DNA of 64,000 nt from the NCBI GenBank assembly GCA_017626895.1, contig JAGAHV010000159.1:59352-123351 (forward strand), in the 5' to 3' direction. Position numbers and translations under genes: made by a program. The notes beneath the pieces were generated by a model, which was not told where the DNA came from, ran no database searches, and saw nothing but the letters and a program-made list of their open reading frames with translations. This DNA comes from Ventricola sp017626895. GTDB taxonomy: Bacteria; Bacillota; Clostridia; Christensenellales; Aristaeellaceae. Position 1 is the stretch's first letter. Each line of letters begins with the position of its first letter. Of the stretch, positions 34,313 to 43,108 are shown one piece after another.

Positions 34313-36031
34313 TCAGATCTCTGCATATTCCATGTGGCTGAGCCGGCTTTCAAAGACCTTCACCGACAGCGGCCTGTCATAGTAGAATCCCTGCGCCAGA
34401 TTGCAGGCATTCTCTCTCAGTGTTTTTACCTGTTCCTTCGTTTCCACGCCCTCTGCCACACACTCAAGGCCGAGTTCACGGGCCATGGCGATCACGTATT
34501 TGAAGAGGACACTGTTCCGGTTATCCACATCCGAATTGTCCCCGGGGAGGAAACTCTTATCTACCTTAAGCACATTCCACGGGATTTCCCTCAGCAGATT
34601 CAGCGAGGAATACCCGATTCCGAAATCATCCACTGATGCACTGATTCCGGCCCGCTGAAGTCCCCGGACGATGCTCTTCAGTTCACGGAATTCCACGTCT
34701 GTCGTCGTTTCCGTCAGCTCAATCTCAATATACTCGTGCGGAACCTGATGCCGGTCAATGATCTCAATAATATGATCGAACAGATCCGCATCCACCATGT
34801 GTTTCCGGGACAGATTGACGGACACGCGAACCACATTCCGTCCCTCATCCAGCCAGCGGCGAATATCCCGGCACACATGGTCCAGCATGTAAAAATCCAG
34901 CTGACAGATGTCAAGACTGCGTTCAAGCACGGGGATAAACTCGGTCGGCGGGATTATTGTCCCGTCATGACGCCAGCGGCAAAGGGCTTCCGCACCGGAA
35001 AGCCGGTTTCCGAAAACGTCAATTTTCGGCTGATAGTACACCAGAAACTCTTCGTTTTCGAGTGCCTGCCGGAACATCTGCTGAATGCGAACGACCCTTT
35101 CTTTTTCCGAAAGAATATCCTCGTTGCTGAATACAATTTCCGCTCCGCCGCCGTTTCTTGCTGTATCATAGGCAGCCATGATCCGATTCAGGATATCATC
35201 CACGTCCTTATAGCCATCCGGAATGTTGAAAAAGCCCGCCGCACACATGACTCCCGTTCTTTTTCCCGTGTCTACATCATACACAACCGAGCTTGACTCA
35301 AGACACTTCAAAACAACATCCATCTTTTCCGTTCTGCAGGCCAAAACGAAATTATCCCCGCCCAGGCGGCAGACAACACCCTCACTGCCAATCTGATCCT
35401 GCAGCAGTTTAACATAGTTTTTCATCAGAATGTTGCAGGCCATCCGTCCCAGTTCCTGATTCAGTCTGGAAAAACGGCGGATATTGAAGCGCGCTGCGGT
35501 CATCCCCTTGAGGCCGTCCGGTTCTGACTTTTCCCGCAGGTAACGGAGAAAATAACGGACATTGCGGTACCCGTCATCATCATAAAAGGTGAGCCGATCA
35601 ACCTCGCCGCTGAGACGGTTCTTGGACAGAAACGTCAGCATCAGCTTCTGAATGCGCCGGATCCGCTCCATCTCCTGCGGCGTCCACGGTTCCTGTCCCT
35701 CTTCAATATACACATCGCACTGACCGATCATCAGAGAAGGCAGCTCGGCTCGTTCACGGGAAACGAGCCTCGAGGGTTTTCCGTTGTCATAACCGATGAA
35801 CTCCTCCACCTTTCCCAGCCGCTCATGCATCGGCGAACGGTAAAAAGAGGTGACACCTTTGGCTACCCGAAGCAGTTTGCACAGATCTGCCATCGCGTCA
35901 TAGATTGCTTTCAGATCAGAGATTTCCGGAAGGGTAATCCGATCCAGAAGCGTATCCATGTACGCGGAATACTCCGCCTGATGGGGATATACGACTTCCT
36001 TCGGCAATTGATTATCTGAAGTATGATTCAT
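34313..36031 (-). CDS. c-di-GMP phosphodiesterase: degenerate GGDEF plus EAL
   Basis: 572 residues, no membrane helix. An N-terminal sensory region (about 1-165) is followed by a GGDEF-like domain (about 170-300) with RLGGDNF in place of GG(D/E)EF, so cyclase activity is doubtful. The EAL domain (about 315-565) has the metal and catalytic blocks GAEALCRW, VNLSRKHM, ELTETTTD, SVDDFGIGYSSLNLL, LKVDKSFL and EGVETKEQ, consistent with an active phosphodiesterase. It would lower c-di-GMP. Start at 36031 after GGGAAGGGAAAATCT; the upstream frame lacks a ribosome site. The only obvious c-di-GMP gene in the window. Confidence 0.93.
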   Translation of the reverse strand: MNHTSDNQLPKEVVYPHQAEYSAYMDTLLDRITLPEISDLKAIYDAMADLCKLLRVAKGVTSFYRSPMHERLGKVEEFIGYDNGKPSRLVSRERAELPSLMIGQCDVYIEEGQEPWTPQEMERIRRIQKLMLTFLSKNRLSGEVDRLTFYDDDGYRNVRYFLRYLREKSEPDGLKGMTAARFNIRRFSRLNQELGRMACNILMKNYVKLLQDQIGSEGVVCRLGGDNFVLACRTEKMDVVLKCLESSSVVYDVDTGKRTGVMCAAGFFNIPDGYKDVDDILNRIMAAYDTARNGGGAEIVFSNEDILSEKERVVRIQQMFRQALENEEFLVYYQPKIDVFGNRLSGAEALCRWRHDGTIIPPTEFIPVLERSLDICQLDFYMLDHVCRDIRRWLDEGRNVVRVSVNLSRKHMVDADLFDHIIEIIDRHQVPHEYIEIELTETTTDVEFRELKSIVRGLQRAGISASVDDFGIGYSSLNLLREIPWNVLKVDKSFLPGDNSDVDNRNSVLFKYVIAMARELGLECVAEGVETKEQVKTLRENACNLAQGFYYDRPLSVKVFESRLSHMEYAEI

Positions 36032-36139
36032 AGATTTTCCCTTCCCTGAAAACAGGCATTCATGGCCAATCCGCCTCAAAATGACCTGCCTGCCGGCAAT
36101 ATTGGCTGAGGCGTGATGGTTCAGTATACCGAGACCCTT

Positions 36140-36571
36140 TCAGGCCTCTGCTTTATGTGCAATAAGAAATCCATTTTCACGAAAGAAACGTTCAAATCCA
36201 CACCGTTTCATTCGCACAATGGAACGCATCATGCCGAATTTGCAGCTGCACGGCATAATAAACCGTCCTTTTGGGGTAAGCACACGGTGAATCTCCCGGA
36301 AATCCTTCACCTCTTCCGATGACACAACGACATCAAAACGGCTGTCATGAAAATACAGCGAATGGTGCCCGCCAAGGAAAAATTCGGCTTTTCCAATCCC
36401 TTTTCCGCGCGCAGCAGCAAGATGGTCCCTGATTTCTGTAATCCCTGTAAATAAAGCATCATGCCGCTCTGCAAGTCCCCTGATCATTTCACCTTCTCCG
36501 CAGCTGATGTGCAGAAGATGTTTGAAATCCGGCGGAAGCATTGCAGCCATTTGATTCAGGCTGATGTTCAT
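36140..36571 (-). CDS. Small SAM-methyltransferase-like protein
   Basis: 143 residues, short for a class I methyltransferase (usually 200 or more). LLHISCGEGEMIRGLAERHD matches the SAM-binding loop, FDVVVSSEEVKDFREIHRVL matches motifs II/III with VLTPKGRFIMPC after it, and the end reads RFFRENGFLIAHKAEA. The order of motifs is intact, so this is a compact or N-terminally shortened enzyme rather than a broken one. Substrate unknown. Single gene between the EAL gene and an AT-rich interval. Confidence 0.75.
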   Translation of the reverse strand: MNISLNQMAAMLPPDFKHLLHISCGEGEMIRGLAERHDALFTGITEIRDHLAAARGKGIGKAEFFLGGHHSLYFHDSRFDVVVSSEEVKDFREIHRVLTPKGRFIMPCSCKFGMMRSIVRMKRCGFERFFRENGFLIAHKAEA

Positions 36572-36890
36572 GTGTTTGTCCTTTCATTCGGTCAACTGGT
36601 ACTGACGTCCGTATTTCAAACTCTTATGCGTTCCAATCAGACAAATCCACCGGTTCCGGACAATCCGATTCCGAAATCCGTTTGGAGATTCTAACGGGTC
36701 ATTTCAATCAAAATCCTCTTGCAATAACCTCATTCTATTTTGTTGCTAAATATCTGTCAATCCTCTCCGTCACATTTTTCCAGATTCTGTTCTAAAACTG
36801 TGTACGATTTTTTTTGCCGTTCCGCTTGTTTGGCCGTTCCCTGTTCCCGATCATTTTTCTGACCGTTTTCTCTCTGACAAACGGTTGTCC
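36572..36890. other. AT-rich intergenic interval
   Basis: About 320 bases, pyrimidine-rich on the plus strand. No open frame with a ribosome site and no clear terminator or promoter pair were found. Confidence 0.35.
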
Positions 36891-37205
36891 TTACTCGGTT
36901 TCATCCTCTTCCTCATCCGGCCGTTCAAACATCAGCCAGGCATTGTATCTGGCCTGTGCCTCCTGGCTCTTTTTCCGTTCACGCCAGGCTTCCACATCCG
37001 AACAGATGGCCAGCATTTCATCCACCAGCATCTCCTCACTGGTCGGGCGTACCCCTCTCACATAGGCATTCATCCGGTCTATGGCCCTGGGACTTCCCAG
37101 CTGCTGGGCAATCACGGATCCCAGTTCCTCTGAAAAACCCAGTGCCCGAATCGACTGAACCAGCCGGTCTCTGGCCTCCTGCCAGATTCTCTGATTATCT
37201 GTCAC
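36891..37205 (-). CDS. Conserved hypothetical protein, alpha-helical
   Basis: About 104 residues. It reads TDNQRIWQEARDRLVQSIRA followed by LGFSEELGSVIAQQLGSPRA, MNAYVRGVRPTSEEMLVDEM and a highly acidic tail RPDEEEDETE. I recall similar small Clostridia proteins without function. No signal or membrane helix. GTG at 37205 has GGGGAAAGTGGA before it; an ATG at 37229 is the alternative start. Single gene, divergent from the PHP gene. Confidence 0.7.
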   Translation of the reverse strand: MTDNQRIWQEARDRLVQSIRALGFSEELGSVIAQQLGSPRAIDRMNAYVRGVRPTSEEMLVDEMLAICSDVEAWRERKKSQEAQARYNAWLMFERPDEEEDETE

Positions 37206-37305
37206 TCCACTTTCCCCTTTCCCCTGCATTTGGCCGCACGGCCAAATGCACCTCTCTCTGTGCGATTATACGTTGCGGAAGGGATTTCATCAAGCCAAAG
37301 ATCGC

Positions 37306-37334
37306 TTTACATTCTCCGGTTCCGGCTTTATAAT
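37306..37334 (+). promoter_or_regulatory. Promoter of the PHP gene
   Basis: TTTACA and TATAAT, 17-base spacer, about 70 bases before the start codon. Confidence 0.7.
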
Positions 37335-37404
37335 GGCTGACGACCGAACCATTTGTTTCCTTTCATCATCACCTGAACAGGAACAGCAAGAATAGGAGAC
37401 TTTC

Positions 37405-38271
37405 ATGTATCGTTACGAAACGCATCTGCATACTGTCGAGTCCAGCGCCTGCGGTGTGACCCCCGGCAGCGAATATCCCGCCATTTTCAAATCCAGGGGC
37501 TATGACGGCATCTTCATCACCGATCATTTCTTTCACGGAAATACAAGACCCTCGAGAGAGCTCCCCTGGCCGGAATATGTGGATGCCTATACAAAAGGCT
37601 ATGAAAAGGCCAAAAAAGCCGGCGACGCCATTGGCTTTAAGGTTTTCTTCGGCATTGAGGAAAACTTTAGCGGCGATGAATACCTGATTTACGGCGTGGA
37701 CAAAGCATTCCTCCTCGCCCATCCCGATATTCCTCACTGGACCCGCGAAGAGATGATCTCATGGGTCCATGCGGCCGGCGGTGCCGTCATTCAGGCCCAC
37801 CCGTTCCGCGACCGGCCGTATATCAAGATGATTCATCTTCATCCCGAGGGGATTGAAGGCATCGAGGGGATTAACACCGCCAATACCGCCAACGACAATC
37901 TGGCCGCCCTGTGTTACGCCCTCCGGCATCATCTCCTGATTCAGGCCGGTTCAGATACCCATGACAAAGCGAAAATTGGCGAGATGAACGGCGGCATTCT
38001 CTGTGAGCAGCCCATCACCTCCTCCCGTGATTATGCCGCCCGCCTGCGGAGCGGTGAGAAGCCCCGCATCTTCTATCCCGAGGCTCTCTTTGCGGACATG
38101 CCGGGCGTCCAGGTGCACCTCCCCGCCGAAATCTGCCGGGATAATCGGTGGGAGCCCCTGCCGACGGAGGAAATCATGAGCTGGATTGCCGCAGCCGGTG
38201 CCCAGGCCGGTGAGGCCGGAAATCAGCCGGAGGGCATCGTCCGGCAGATCATCACCCGGCTGGGTGCCTGA
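37405..38271 (+). CDS. PHP-domain metal-dependent phosphoesterase
   Basis: 288 residues. The N-terminal RYETHLHTVESSACG carries the H-x-H metal pair, followed by IFITDHFFHGN, FGIEENFSG, GGAVIQAHPFRD and QAGSDTHDK, the metal ligands in PHP order. The family includes histidinol phosphatase-like and nucleoside-5'-phosphatase-like enzymes; the substrate is unassigned. Start after AATAGGAGACTTTC. Monocistronic, with its own promoter and a shared terminator. Confidence 0.9.
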   Translation: MYRYETHLHTVESSACGVTPGSEYPAIFKSRGYDGIFITDHFFHGNTRPSRELPWPEYVDAYTKGYEKAKKAGDAIGFKVFFGIEENFSGDEYLIYGVDKAFLLAHPDIPHWTREEMISWVHAAGGAVIQAHPFRDRPYIKMIHLHPEGIEGIEGINTANTANDNLAALCYALRHHLLIQAGSDTHDKAKIGEMNGGILCEQPITSSRDYAARLRSGEKPRIFYPEALFADMPGVQVHLPAEICRDNRWEPLPTEEIMSWIAAAGAQAGEAGNQPEGIVRQIITRLGA

Positions 38272-38285
38272 ATTCGGATAACCGC

Positions 38286-38319
38286 AAAAACAGCAGGAAC
38301 TTTCGTTCCTGCTGTTTTT
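38286..38319. terminator. Bidirectional terminator between the PHP gene and the histidine kinase
   Basis: AAAAACAGCAGGAAC and GTTCCTGCTGTTTTT, loop TTTC; serves convergent genes and overlaps the kinase stop codon by two bases. Confidence 0.9.
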
Positions 38320-41257
38320 AATCGCGGATGAGCTTCTCAAGTGTTTTATACAGCACCTCCGGTTCCACCGGCTTTGTCAGATGTGCATTCAGTCCCGCCT
38401 GCATGCTGCGTTTCACATCCTCGTCAAACGCATTGGCTGTCAGTGCGATGATGGGAATGGTTTCGGCATCCGGCCGTCCCGATGTGCGGATGGTTCGGGT
38501 GGCCTCAAGTCCGTCCATTTCCGGCATCCGCATGTCCATGAGGATGGCATCATAATATCCGGCCTCGTGCTGCTCATACAGTTCTACCGCAATCCGGCCG
38601 TTTTCTGCGCGATCTGCCTCCATGCCCCGCATGTTGAGCACCATGATCATGATTTCCGCATTGACCTCAACGTCCTCCGCCAGCAGGATCCGCCGTCCTT
38701 TCAGTTCAGCAGGTTTCCGGTTCATCATCTCCCGCTTTCGCATAAAGGCCCTTCGGAACTCCGTCAGAACCTTCCCAAGCGACAGCGGTTTGCTGATGAC
38801 GGCATCTATCCCCGCCGGATTCGCCTGATCCCCCATTTCCTCCGGGCTTCGGGCTGTGAGCAGGATCAGGATCGACTCCTCTTCTGCTGCCTCATGGATC
38901 TTTCGGGCAAATATCACGCTATCGCCGGACAGGTCATGGTCCACCAGAATCAGGCTGTAAGGCTCCCGTCTGGCATGACGCAGCCGGACCATTTCCATTC
39001 CTTCTGATGAGGAACCCGCCTTTTCGCAGGTAATGCCTGCCTGACTCAGTATCTGCAGTGCCTGCTCGCAGGACTCGGGATCATCATCCACCAGCAGAAC
39101 GTCCATCTCCTCCAGGCGGGGCAGTCCATGCCCGTCTGCGTCACTGTTCCGGTCCGAATCCCGCAGTGTCAGCGTCACGGTAAACGTGGTTCCGACATTC
39201 TTCTCGCTCTCCACGTCGATCTGACCGTCCATCAGCTCCACGATGTTTTTGGTAATCGGCATTCCAAGCCCCGTGCTGCCGGTTCTGTTGGTAAGGGAGG
39301 TTTCCTCCTGGGAGAACGGCTCAAAGATTTTCGACAGGAATTCCCTGCTCATTCCGTGCCCCGTATCCCGCACCGTAAAGCGCAGTGTGGATCTTTCGTC
39401 CATTCGTGCCACACGCTCCACCGTGAACGTCACGGTCCCATCCCGGGGAGTAAACTTTACCGCGTTTCCGAGAATGTTGATCAGGACCTGCCGCAGTTTC
39501 ATGGCATCGCCAATATAGTACTCGTCGACCTCCCCGGAAATCAGGAAGTCATAAACAACTCCCTTCTCTCTGCACTGACCGCTGATAATGGTATTCACCT
39601 GCTCCAGTGTCTCCGCCAGGGAAAATTCTTCGCTGCGAACGGACATTCGCCCGGATTCGATCCGGCTCATATCCAAAATGTCATTGATAATGCCCAGCAG
39701 ATGCCTGGCCGAACTCCCGATCTTTTCCAGATACGTCCGTGTCGTCTTTGAAATGCCTTTCTCATTGAGCGCCAGATTGTCAAGGCCGATGATGGCATTC
39801 ATGGGTGTCCGGATCTCATGGCTCATATTGGAAAGGAAGATGGTTTTCGCCCGGTTGGCCTCCTCTGCCGCTGCAAGTGCTTCAGCCAGCACCTTCTGCC
39901 GGTCGATTTCCTTCCTCGTTTCCTCATCCACATCCAGAAAGCCCGCACTGACTGTATGAACGACCTGTTTCCCTGCTTCCTCCGAATACTGGATCCCCGC
40001 ATAGCGCAGAATTTCATACGCTTCCCGGTCCTGAACACGGATGATAAACCGATGCGAGATCACCGTTTCTTTTTCCAGTCTTGCCCTCAGATTGTCAATC
40101 CGGATAAAGTCCAGAAATGCCTGCTGGTCCTCCTCCTTCACGTGTCTACTCGCATACCGCTCCGATGCTTCTGAATAGACAAACCGCTCTCCGGTTTTGA
40201 GACTGGACATTCCGTCTTTGCCCTGATAGCAGATTCCCGAATCCCTGTCCAGATCAATATAAAAGATGGCATGATAATCAGATGCCAGCGCGTTGATCAG
40301 GCTGTCCTGCTCTTTTCGCTGCCTGTCCTGCTCCAGCAGCTGCTCCTTAAGGGCAAGCCGCCGCTCCATCTCCTCCTGTTTCGCCCGGTTTTCCGCCTCA
40401 GCCATCTCGCTCTTTCGTCTGCTTTCCCGGCTGCGGATCATGGAACATTCAATATAGGTCAGAACCGCCAGAAATACAGCGGTTCCAAGCACCCATGGAA
40501 GCATCCGCCGAAATCCACTCCATTGATCCTTTTCCTCAACCGTCAGATACCAGGTTTCATTCGGTGCATTGATTGCAATCTGGATGTCCCGGTTTCGTAT
40601 TTCTCCATCGCTGAAAATAAAGCCGTTTTCATCCGTCAGGATCCCTTCCGTATTTTCCTTCCAGACCGCATAATGATATAAATTCCCGTGGTCTTCAGCC
40701 CTGATCGTCTGAACAAAGCGATCCCAGTCCATGACAAGGATTGCCAGACCAATAAACTGATCCTCTTTCGAATAAATCGGATACCGGACAATAAACCCCG
40801 TTCCCCCTTCAATCAGGGCGTGCGGGCCGGCAACAGTTGCCTTTTTTGACTCAATGGCCAGTCGAGTCGCCGGTCCCTGTTCAGGACTTTCCGCCGGTTT
40901 AAAGCCGATGGTCGCCTCATTCACGGACTGGGGATAGGCCATCTGGATAATACCGTTCGGTGCGATATACAGAGAGCCCACCGTACTGTCTCTTTCCATG
41001 ATGTGCTGACAGATTCGTGGAAATGATGGTGCAAAGTCTTCCCCATATTCCACATACTGATCTCCCAGTGATTCAACAATGCTGACATACTGATTCAGGA
41101 GCAGTTCGATATTGGTGGCTATCGTTGCACCGTAATTTTCCGCCTCATACTTCCGGTTTTTCATTACCTCATTGGCAATCGTCATGAGTAAAACCACAGC
41201 AATAACCAGCTCAATCAGGAAAATCTTCCAGACAGTTTTAAACCAATTGCTCTTCAT
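38318..41257 (-). CDS. Hybrid sensor histidine kinase: CHASE-like sensor, kinase, two receivers
   Basis: About 979 residues. One membrane helix at about 8-28 (FLIELVIAVVLLMTIANEVM), an outside CHASE-like sensor (about 60-240, with YIAPNGIIQMAYP, TVAGPHALIEGGTGFIVRYP), a second helix at about 255-280, a Lys/Glu-rich coiled coil, a PAS-like region, HisKA with FLSNMSHEIRTPMNAIIGLD, and HATPase motifs NILGNAVKFTP, DTGHGM and GSTGLGMPI. Two receivers follow: LLVDDDPES...ILVDHDLSG and LLAEDVEVN...ILMDMRMPEMDG with KP at the end. No HPt domain is present, so a separate partner is needed. ATG at 41257. Its leader carries tandem hairpin repeats. Confidence 0.94.
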   Translation of the reverse strand: MKSNWFKTVWKIFLIELVIAVVLLMTIANEVMKNRKYEAENYGATIATNIELLLNQYVSIVESLGDQYVEYGEDFAPSFPRICQHIMERDSTVGSLYIAPNGIIQMAYPQSVNEATIGFKPAESPEQGPATRLAIESKKATVAGPHALIEGGTGFIVRYPIYSKEDQFIGLAILVMDWDRFVQTIRAEDHGNLYHYAVWKENTEGILTDENGFIFSDGEIRNRDIQIAINAPNETWYLTVEEKDQWSGFRRMLPWVLGTAVFLAVLTYIECSMIRSRESRRKSEMAEAENRAKQEEMERRLALKEQLLEQDRQRKEQDSLINALASDYHAIFYIDLDRDSGICYQGKDGMSSLKTGERFVYSEASERYASRHVKEEDQQAFLDFIRIDNLRARLEKETVISHRFIIRVQDREAYEILRYAGIQYSEEAGKQVVHTVSAGFLDVDEETRKEIDRQKVLAEALAAAEEANRAKTIFLSNMSHEIRTPMNAIIGLDNLALNEKGISKTTRTYLEKIGSSARHLLGIINDILDMSRIESGRMSVRSEEFSLAETLEQVNTIISGQCREKGVVYDFLISGEVDEYYIGDAMKLRQVLINILGNAVKFTPRDGTVTFTVERVARMDERSTLRFTVRDTGHGMSREFLSKIFEPFSQEETSLTNRTGSTGLGMPITKNIVELMDGQIDVESEKNVGTTFTVTLTLRDSDRNSDADGHGLPRLEEMDVLLVDDDPESCEQALQILSQAGITCEKAGSSSEGMEMVRLRHARREPYSLILVDHDLSGDSVIFARKIHEAAEEESILILLTARSPEEMGDQANPAGIDAVISKPLSLGKVLTEFRRAFMRKREMMNRKPAELKGRRILLAEDVEVNAEIMIMVLNMRGMEADRAENGRIAVELYEQHEAGYYDAILMDMRMPEMDGLEATRTIRTSGRPDAETIPIIALTANAFDEDVKRSMQAGLNAHLTKPVEPEVLYKTLEKLIRD

Positions 41258-41278
41258 TCTCTGATCTCTTTCTAAGAG

Positions 41279-41458
41279 CCGCATTCCGGTCTTTCGGCCT
41301 CGTCGCTTCTTCAGTACTTCCGCTCTCCAAACCGATGCTTTCGCATCGGGCCCACTCTATGAACCGCACCTGGGTCTTTCGGCCTCGTCGCTTCTTCAAT
41401 ACTCCCACTCTTCCAAACCGACGCTTTCGCGTCGGGCCCACTCTATGCACCGCAATTC
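41279..41458 (-). repeat. Tandem structured repeats in the histidine kinase leader
   Basis: Two adjacent units, 41279-41363 (85 bases) and 41364-41449 (86 bases), plus the first bases of a third. In the mRNA sense each holds a perfect GNRA hairpin: CCGACGC-GAAA-GCGTCGG in one and CCGATGC-GAAA-GCATCGG in the other. The stem base pair differs by a compensatory change (C-G versus T-A). Shared flanks include GAAGAAGCGACGAGGCCGAAA and GTGGGCC. Unit lengths are not multiples of 3, so they are not coding repeats. Confidence 0.75.
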
Positions 41459-41501
41459 AGTCCAGTCTGACAAGCCCTGCCGCCGAATCTGCGCAACGAT
41501 G

Positions 41502-41530
41502 ATTTTACATGCTTTCTCATTCTGTTTCAA
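41502..41530 (-). promoter_or_regulatory. Promoter of the histidine kinase gene
   Basis: TTGAAA and TAAAAT, 17-base spacer on the minus strand; the predicted leader is about 240 nt and includes both structured repeats. Confidence 0.6.
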
Positions 41531-41599
41531 TGAAATTCTGCATTCCGCTGCAAGTTTTCAGCCGCTTTGTTGTTCCGCATAACCGGCACTTTTCCGAAT

Positions 41600-41645
41600 T
41601 AAAAAGGAAAACCCATCCTTTTCTGTCCAGCAAGAAAAAGATGGG
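41600..41645 (-). terminator. Terminator of the bcp gene
   Basis: On the minus strand CCCATCTTTTTC and GAAAAGGATGGG form a 12-bp stem followed by TTTTCCTTTTT. Confidence 0.8.
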
Positions 41646-41673
41646 GCAAAAACACATCAACAAACGTATCTGT

Positions 41674-42126
41674 TCACCCAAGCACTTCCAGCATCTGTGC
41701 GGCATTATCCTTTGGTTTAACCGCACCGAATGCCTTTGCAATCATGCCGTTTTCATCAATCAGATAGGTGCTGCGAATCAGGCTCTTTCCCGGTTCGCCA
41801 TCCTTGTTCCGCTTCACGACATCATACGCCCGGATCGTTTCCATTTCCGGATCTGACAGCAGCGTAAAAGGCAGTCCATGCTTTTCCTCAAAGCGCTTGT
41901 GTGATTCCACGGTATCCTTGCTGACACCGATGATGACCGCATCTTTTTCCCGGAACTGCGGAAACAGTTCACCAAAAGCGCAGGCCTGTGCCGTACAGCC
42001 GCTTGTCATGTCCTTGGGATAAAAGTACAGAATCACTTTCTGTCCTTTGTAATCTGCCAGGCTCTGCATATTCCCATTCTGGTCCGGCAGCGTAAATTCC
42101 GGTGCCTTTGTTCCAACCTCAAGCAT
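41674..42126 (-). CDS. bcp: Thioredoxin-dependent thiol peroxidase (Bcp/PrxQ)
   Basis: Reduces hydrogen peroxide and organic hydroperoxides. 150 residues. PKDMTSGCTAQACAF contains the peroxidatic Cys (the T-x-x-C pattern) and a second Cys five residues later, as in two-cysteine PrxQ. FTLPDQNGNMQSLADYKGQK, VIIGVSKDTVESHKRF and RSTYLIDENGMI are typical. Cytoplasmic. Monocistronic between its promoter (42222-42250) and terminator, next to a flavin enzyme gene. Confidence 0.95.
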   Translation of the reverse strand: MLEVGTKAPEFTLPDQNGNMQSLADYKGQKVILYFYPKDMTSGCTAQACAFGELFPQFREKDAVIIGVSKDTVESHKRFEEKHGLPFTLLSDPEMETIRAYDVVKRNKDGEPGKSLIRSTYLIDENGMIAKAFGAVKPKDNAAQMLEVLG

Positions 42127-42192
42127 TCCTGTTTCTCCTTTTCCTCCTGGATCATTCGCCGTTTCGGCTTCATCCGGATTTCGTTTTCCAGA

Positions 42193-42250
42193 ATGCTGCC
42201 GTGCAGCATCTGATCACTGGCATTATAGCATTCATTCCATTGCCGTTCAA
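42193..42250 (-). promoter_or_regulatory. Promoter and leader hairpin of bcp
   Basis: TTGAAC (42245-42250) and TATAAT (42222-42227), 17-base spacer. An ATGCTGC-CGT-GCAGCAT hairpin (42193-42209) begins about a dozen bases downstream of the -10 box. Confidence 0.7.
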
Positions 42251-42290
42251 TCCTTGATGGGCACTGAGCGGTTTCATCCGATGCGTGAAC

Positions 42291-42319
42291 AATAAAACGG
42301 GCAGCCCGAAGGCTGCCCG
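42291..42319 (-). terminator. Terminator after the flavin reductase-like gene
   Basis: On the minus strand CGGGCAGCC-TTCG-GGCTGCCCG is followed by TTTTATT. Confidence 0.85.
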
Positions 42320-42342
42320 AATACGTATTCTGTTTGACGTAT

Positions 42343-42406
42343 GTCCCCGTCATGGAAACGCTGGACCCGGCCTATGTTTCGTCGGCAAAGGTCCGGTGTC
42401 GGGGAC
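42343..42406. other. Nested inverted repeats in the 3' region of the flavin reductase-like gene
   Basis: GTCCCCG (42343-42349) pairs with CGGGGAC (42400-42406) and, inside, GGACC (42363-42367) pairs with GGTCC (42390-42394). It lies between the stop codon at 42427 and the terminator. It could be a 3' structured RNA. Confidence 0.4.
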
Positions 42407-42426
42407 TCCGTCCATGTCAGAAAGAT

Positions 42427-42999
42427 TTACTTTTTCATCAGGGCTGCGCCGGCATTCCATGCCTGTCCGACTTTTTTCCCTGTGACATAATAGCCATTTT
42501 GGAACTGATCGAACATCAGGGCATGCAGCTTTTCCGGATCCACCTTGTTCTTTTCGTTCAGCACGGATTCCTCCGCCTTGACGTTCACGATCCGCCCGAC
42601 GATCCCGTCGACATGCTCCGTATGAAGGAACTCAAGGAGTTCACATTCCATCACCACAGGGAATTCCTCGATAATCGGGGCGTTCACCTTGTCACTCTTC
42701 ACGGCATGATAACCGGTCCGCTCAAACTTATCGTTCATTTTGTTTCCGGAGGCAATCCCGAAGAAATCGGCCACATCCATATGTGCCTCGTCTGCCAGGG
42801 CGACGGTAAACGCCTTGCTGGTCTTGATATTCAGCCAGGTCTTCTTTCCCTCGCCAATAAACAGGATGATTTTATCCTCATCGCAGATCTGTCCCCACGC
42901 CACGTTCATGACATTGACTTTTTCATTTTCATCATAGGCAGCCACCATCAGTACAGGCATCGGGTAAACGGCCTGAACCAGTCCAAGATCCTTTTTCAT
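42427..42999 (-). CDS. Flavin reductase-like flavoprotein
   Basis: 190 residues. It has the FMN-binding split-barrel pattern: VQAVYPMPVLMVAAYDENEK, VNVMNVAWGQICDEDKIILF, TWLNIKTSKAFTVALADEAH, DFFGIASGN and GIVGRIVNVKAEESVL. Members use FMN and reduce flavins or small molecules; no substrate is fixed. ATG at 42999 with AGGAGGATTCAGCAA; an earlier start would run into the regulatory region. Divergent from the HxlR regulator with one shared palindrome, so probably its target. Confidence 0.88.
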   Translation of the reverse strand: MKKDLGLVQAVYPMPVLMVAAYDENEKVNVMNVAWGQICDEDKIILFIGEGKKTWLNIKTSKAFTVALADEAHMDVADFFGIASGNKMNDKFERTGYHAVKSDKVNAPIIEEFPVVMECELLEFLHTEHVDGIVGRIVNVKAEESVLNEKNKVDPEKLHALMFDQFQNGYYVTGKKVGQAWNAGAALMKK

Positions 43000-43066
43000 T
43001 TGCTGAATCCTCCTGCAGCATTGTTCTTTTGATGCCTGTATGGTATCATAAGCAGGAAAATAATCC

Positions 43067-43093
43067 AAGTACCTACATTCAGGTAAGGTACTT
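43067..43093. promoter_or_regulatory. Probable HxlR operator in the divergent intergenic region
   Basis: AAGTACC (43067-43073) and GGTACTT (43087-43093) form an inverted repeat, extended as AAGTACCTAC / GTAAGGTACTT. It sits between the flavin enzyme and the regulator, 16 bases before the regulator start. Confidence 0.65.
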
Positions 43094-43108
43094 ACTTTGG
43101 AGTAAGTT

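Noticed and set aside
41238..41450. Minus-strand frame of 70 codons before the histidine kinase
   Set aside because: It covers the tandem RNA-like repeats, whose 85/86-base units shift the reading frame, so a protein is unlikely.
41279..41458. Hammerhead ribozyme or c-di-GMP riboswitch in the kinase leader
   Set aside because: A CTGAAGA and GAAA combination occurs, but the required second stem between them does not form, and c-di-GMP riboswitch core motifs are absent.
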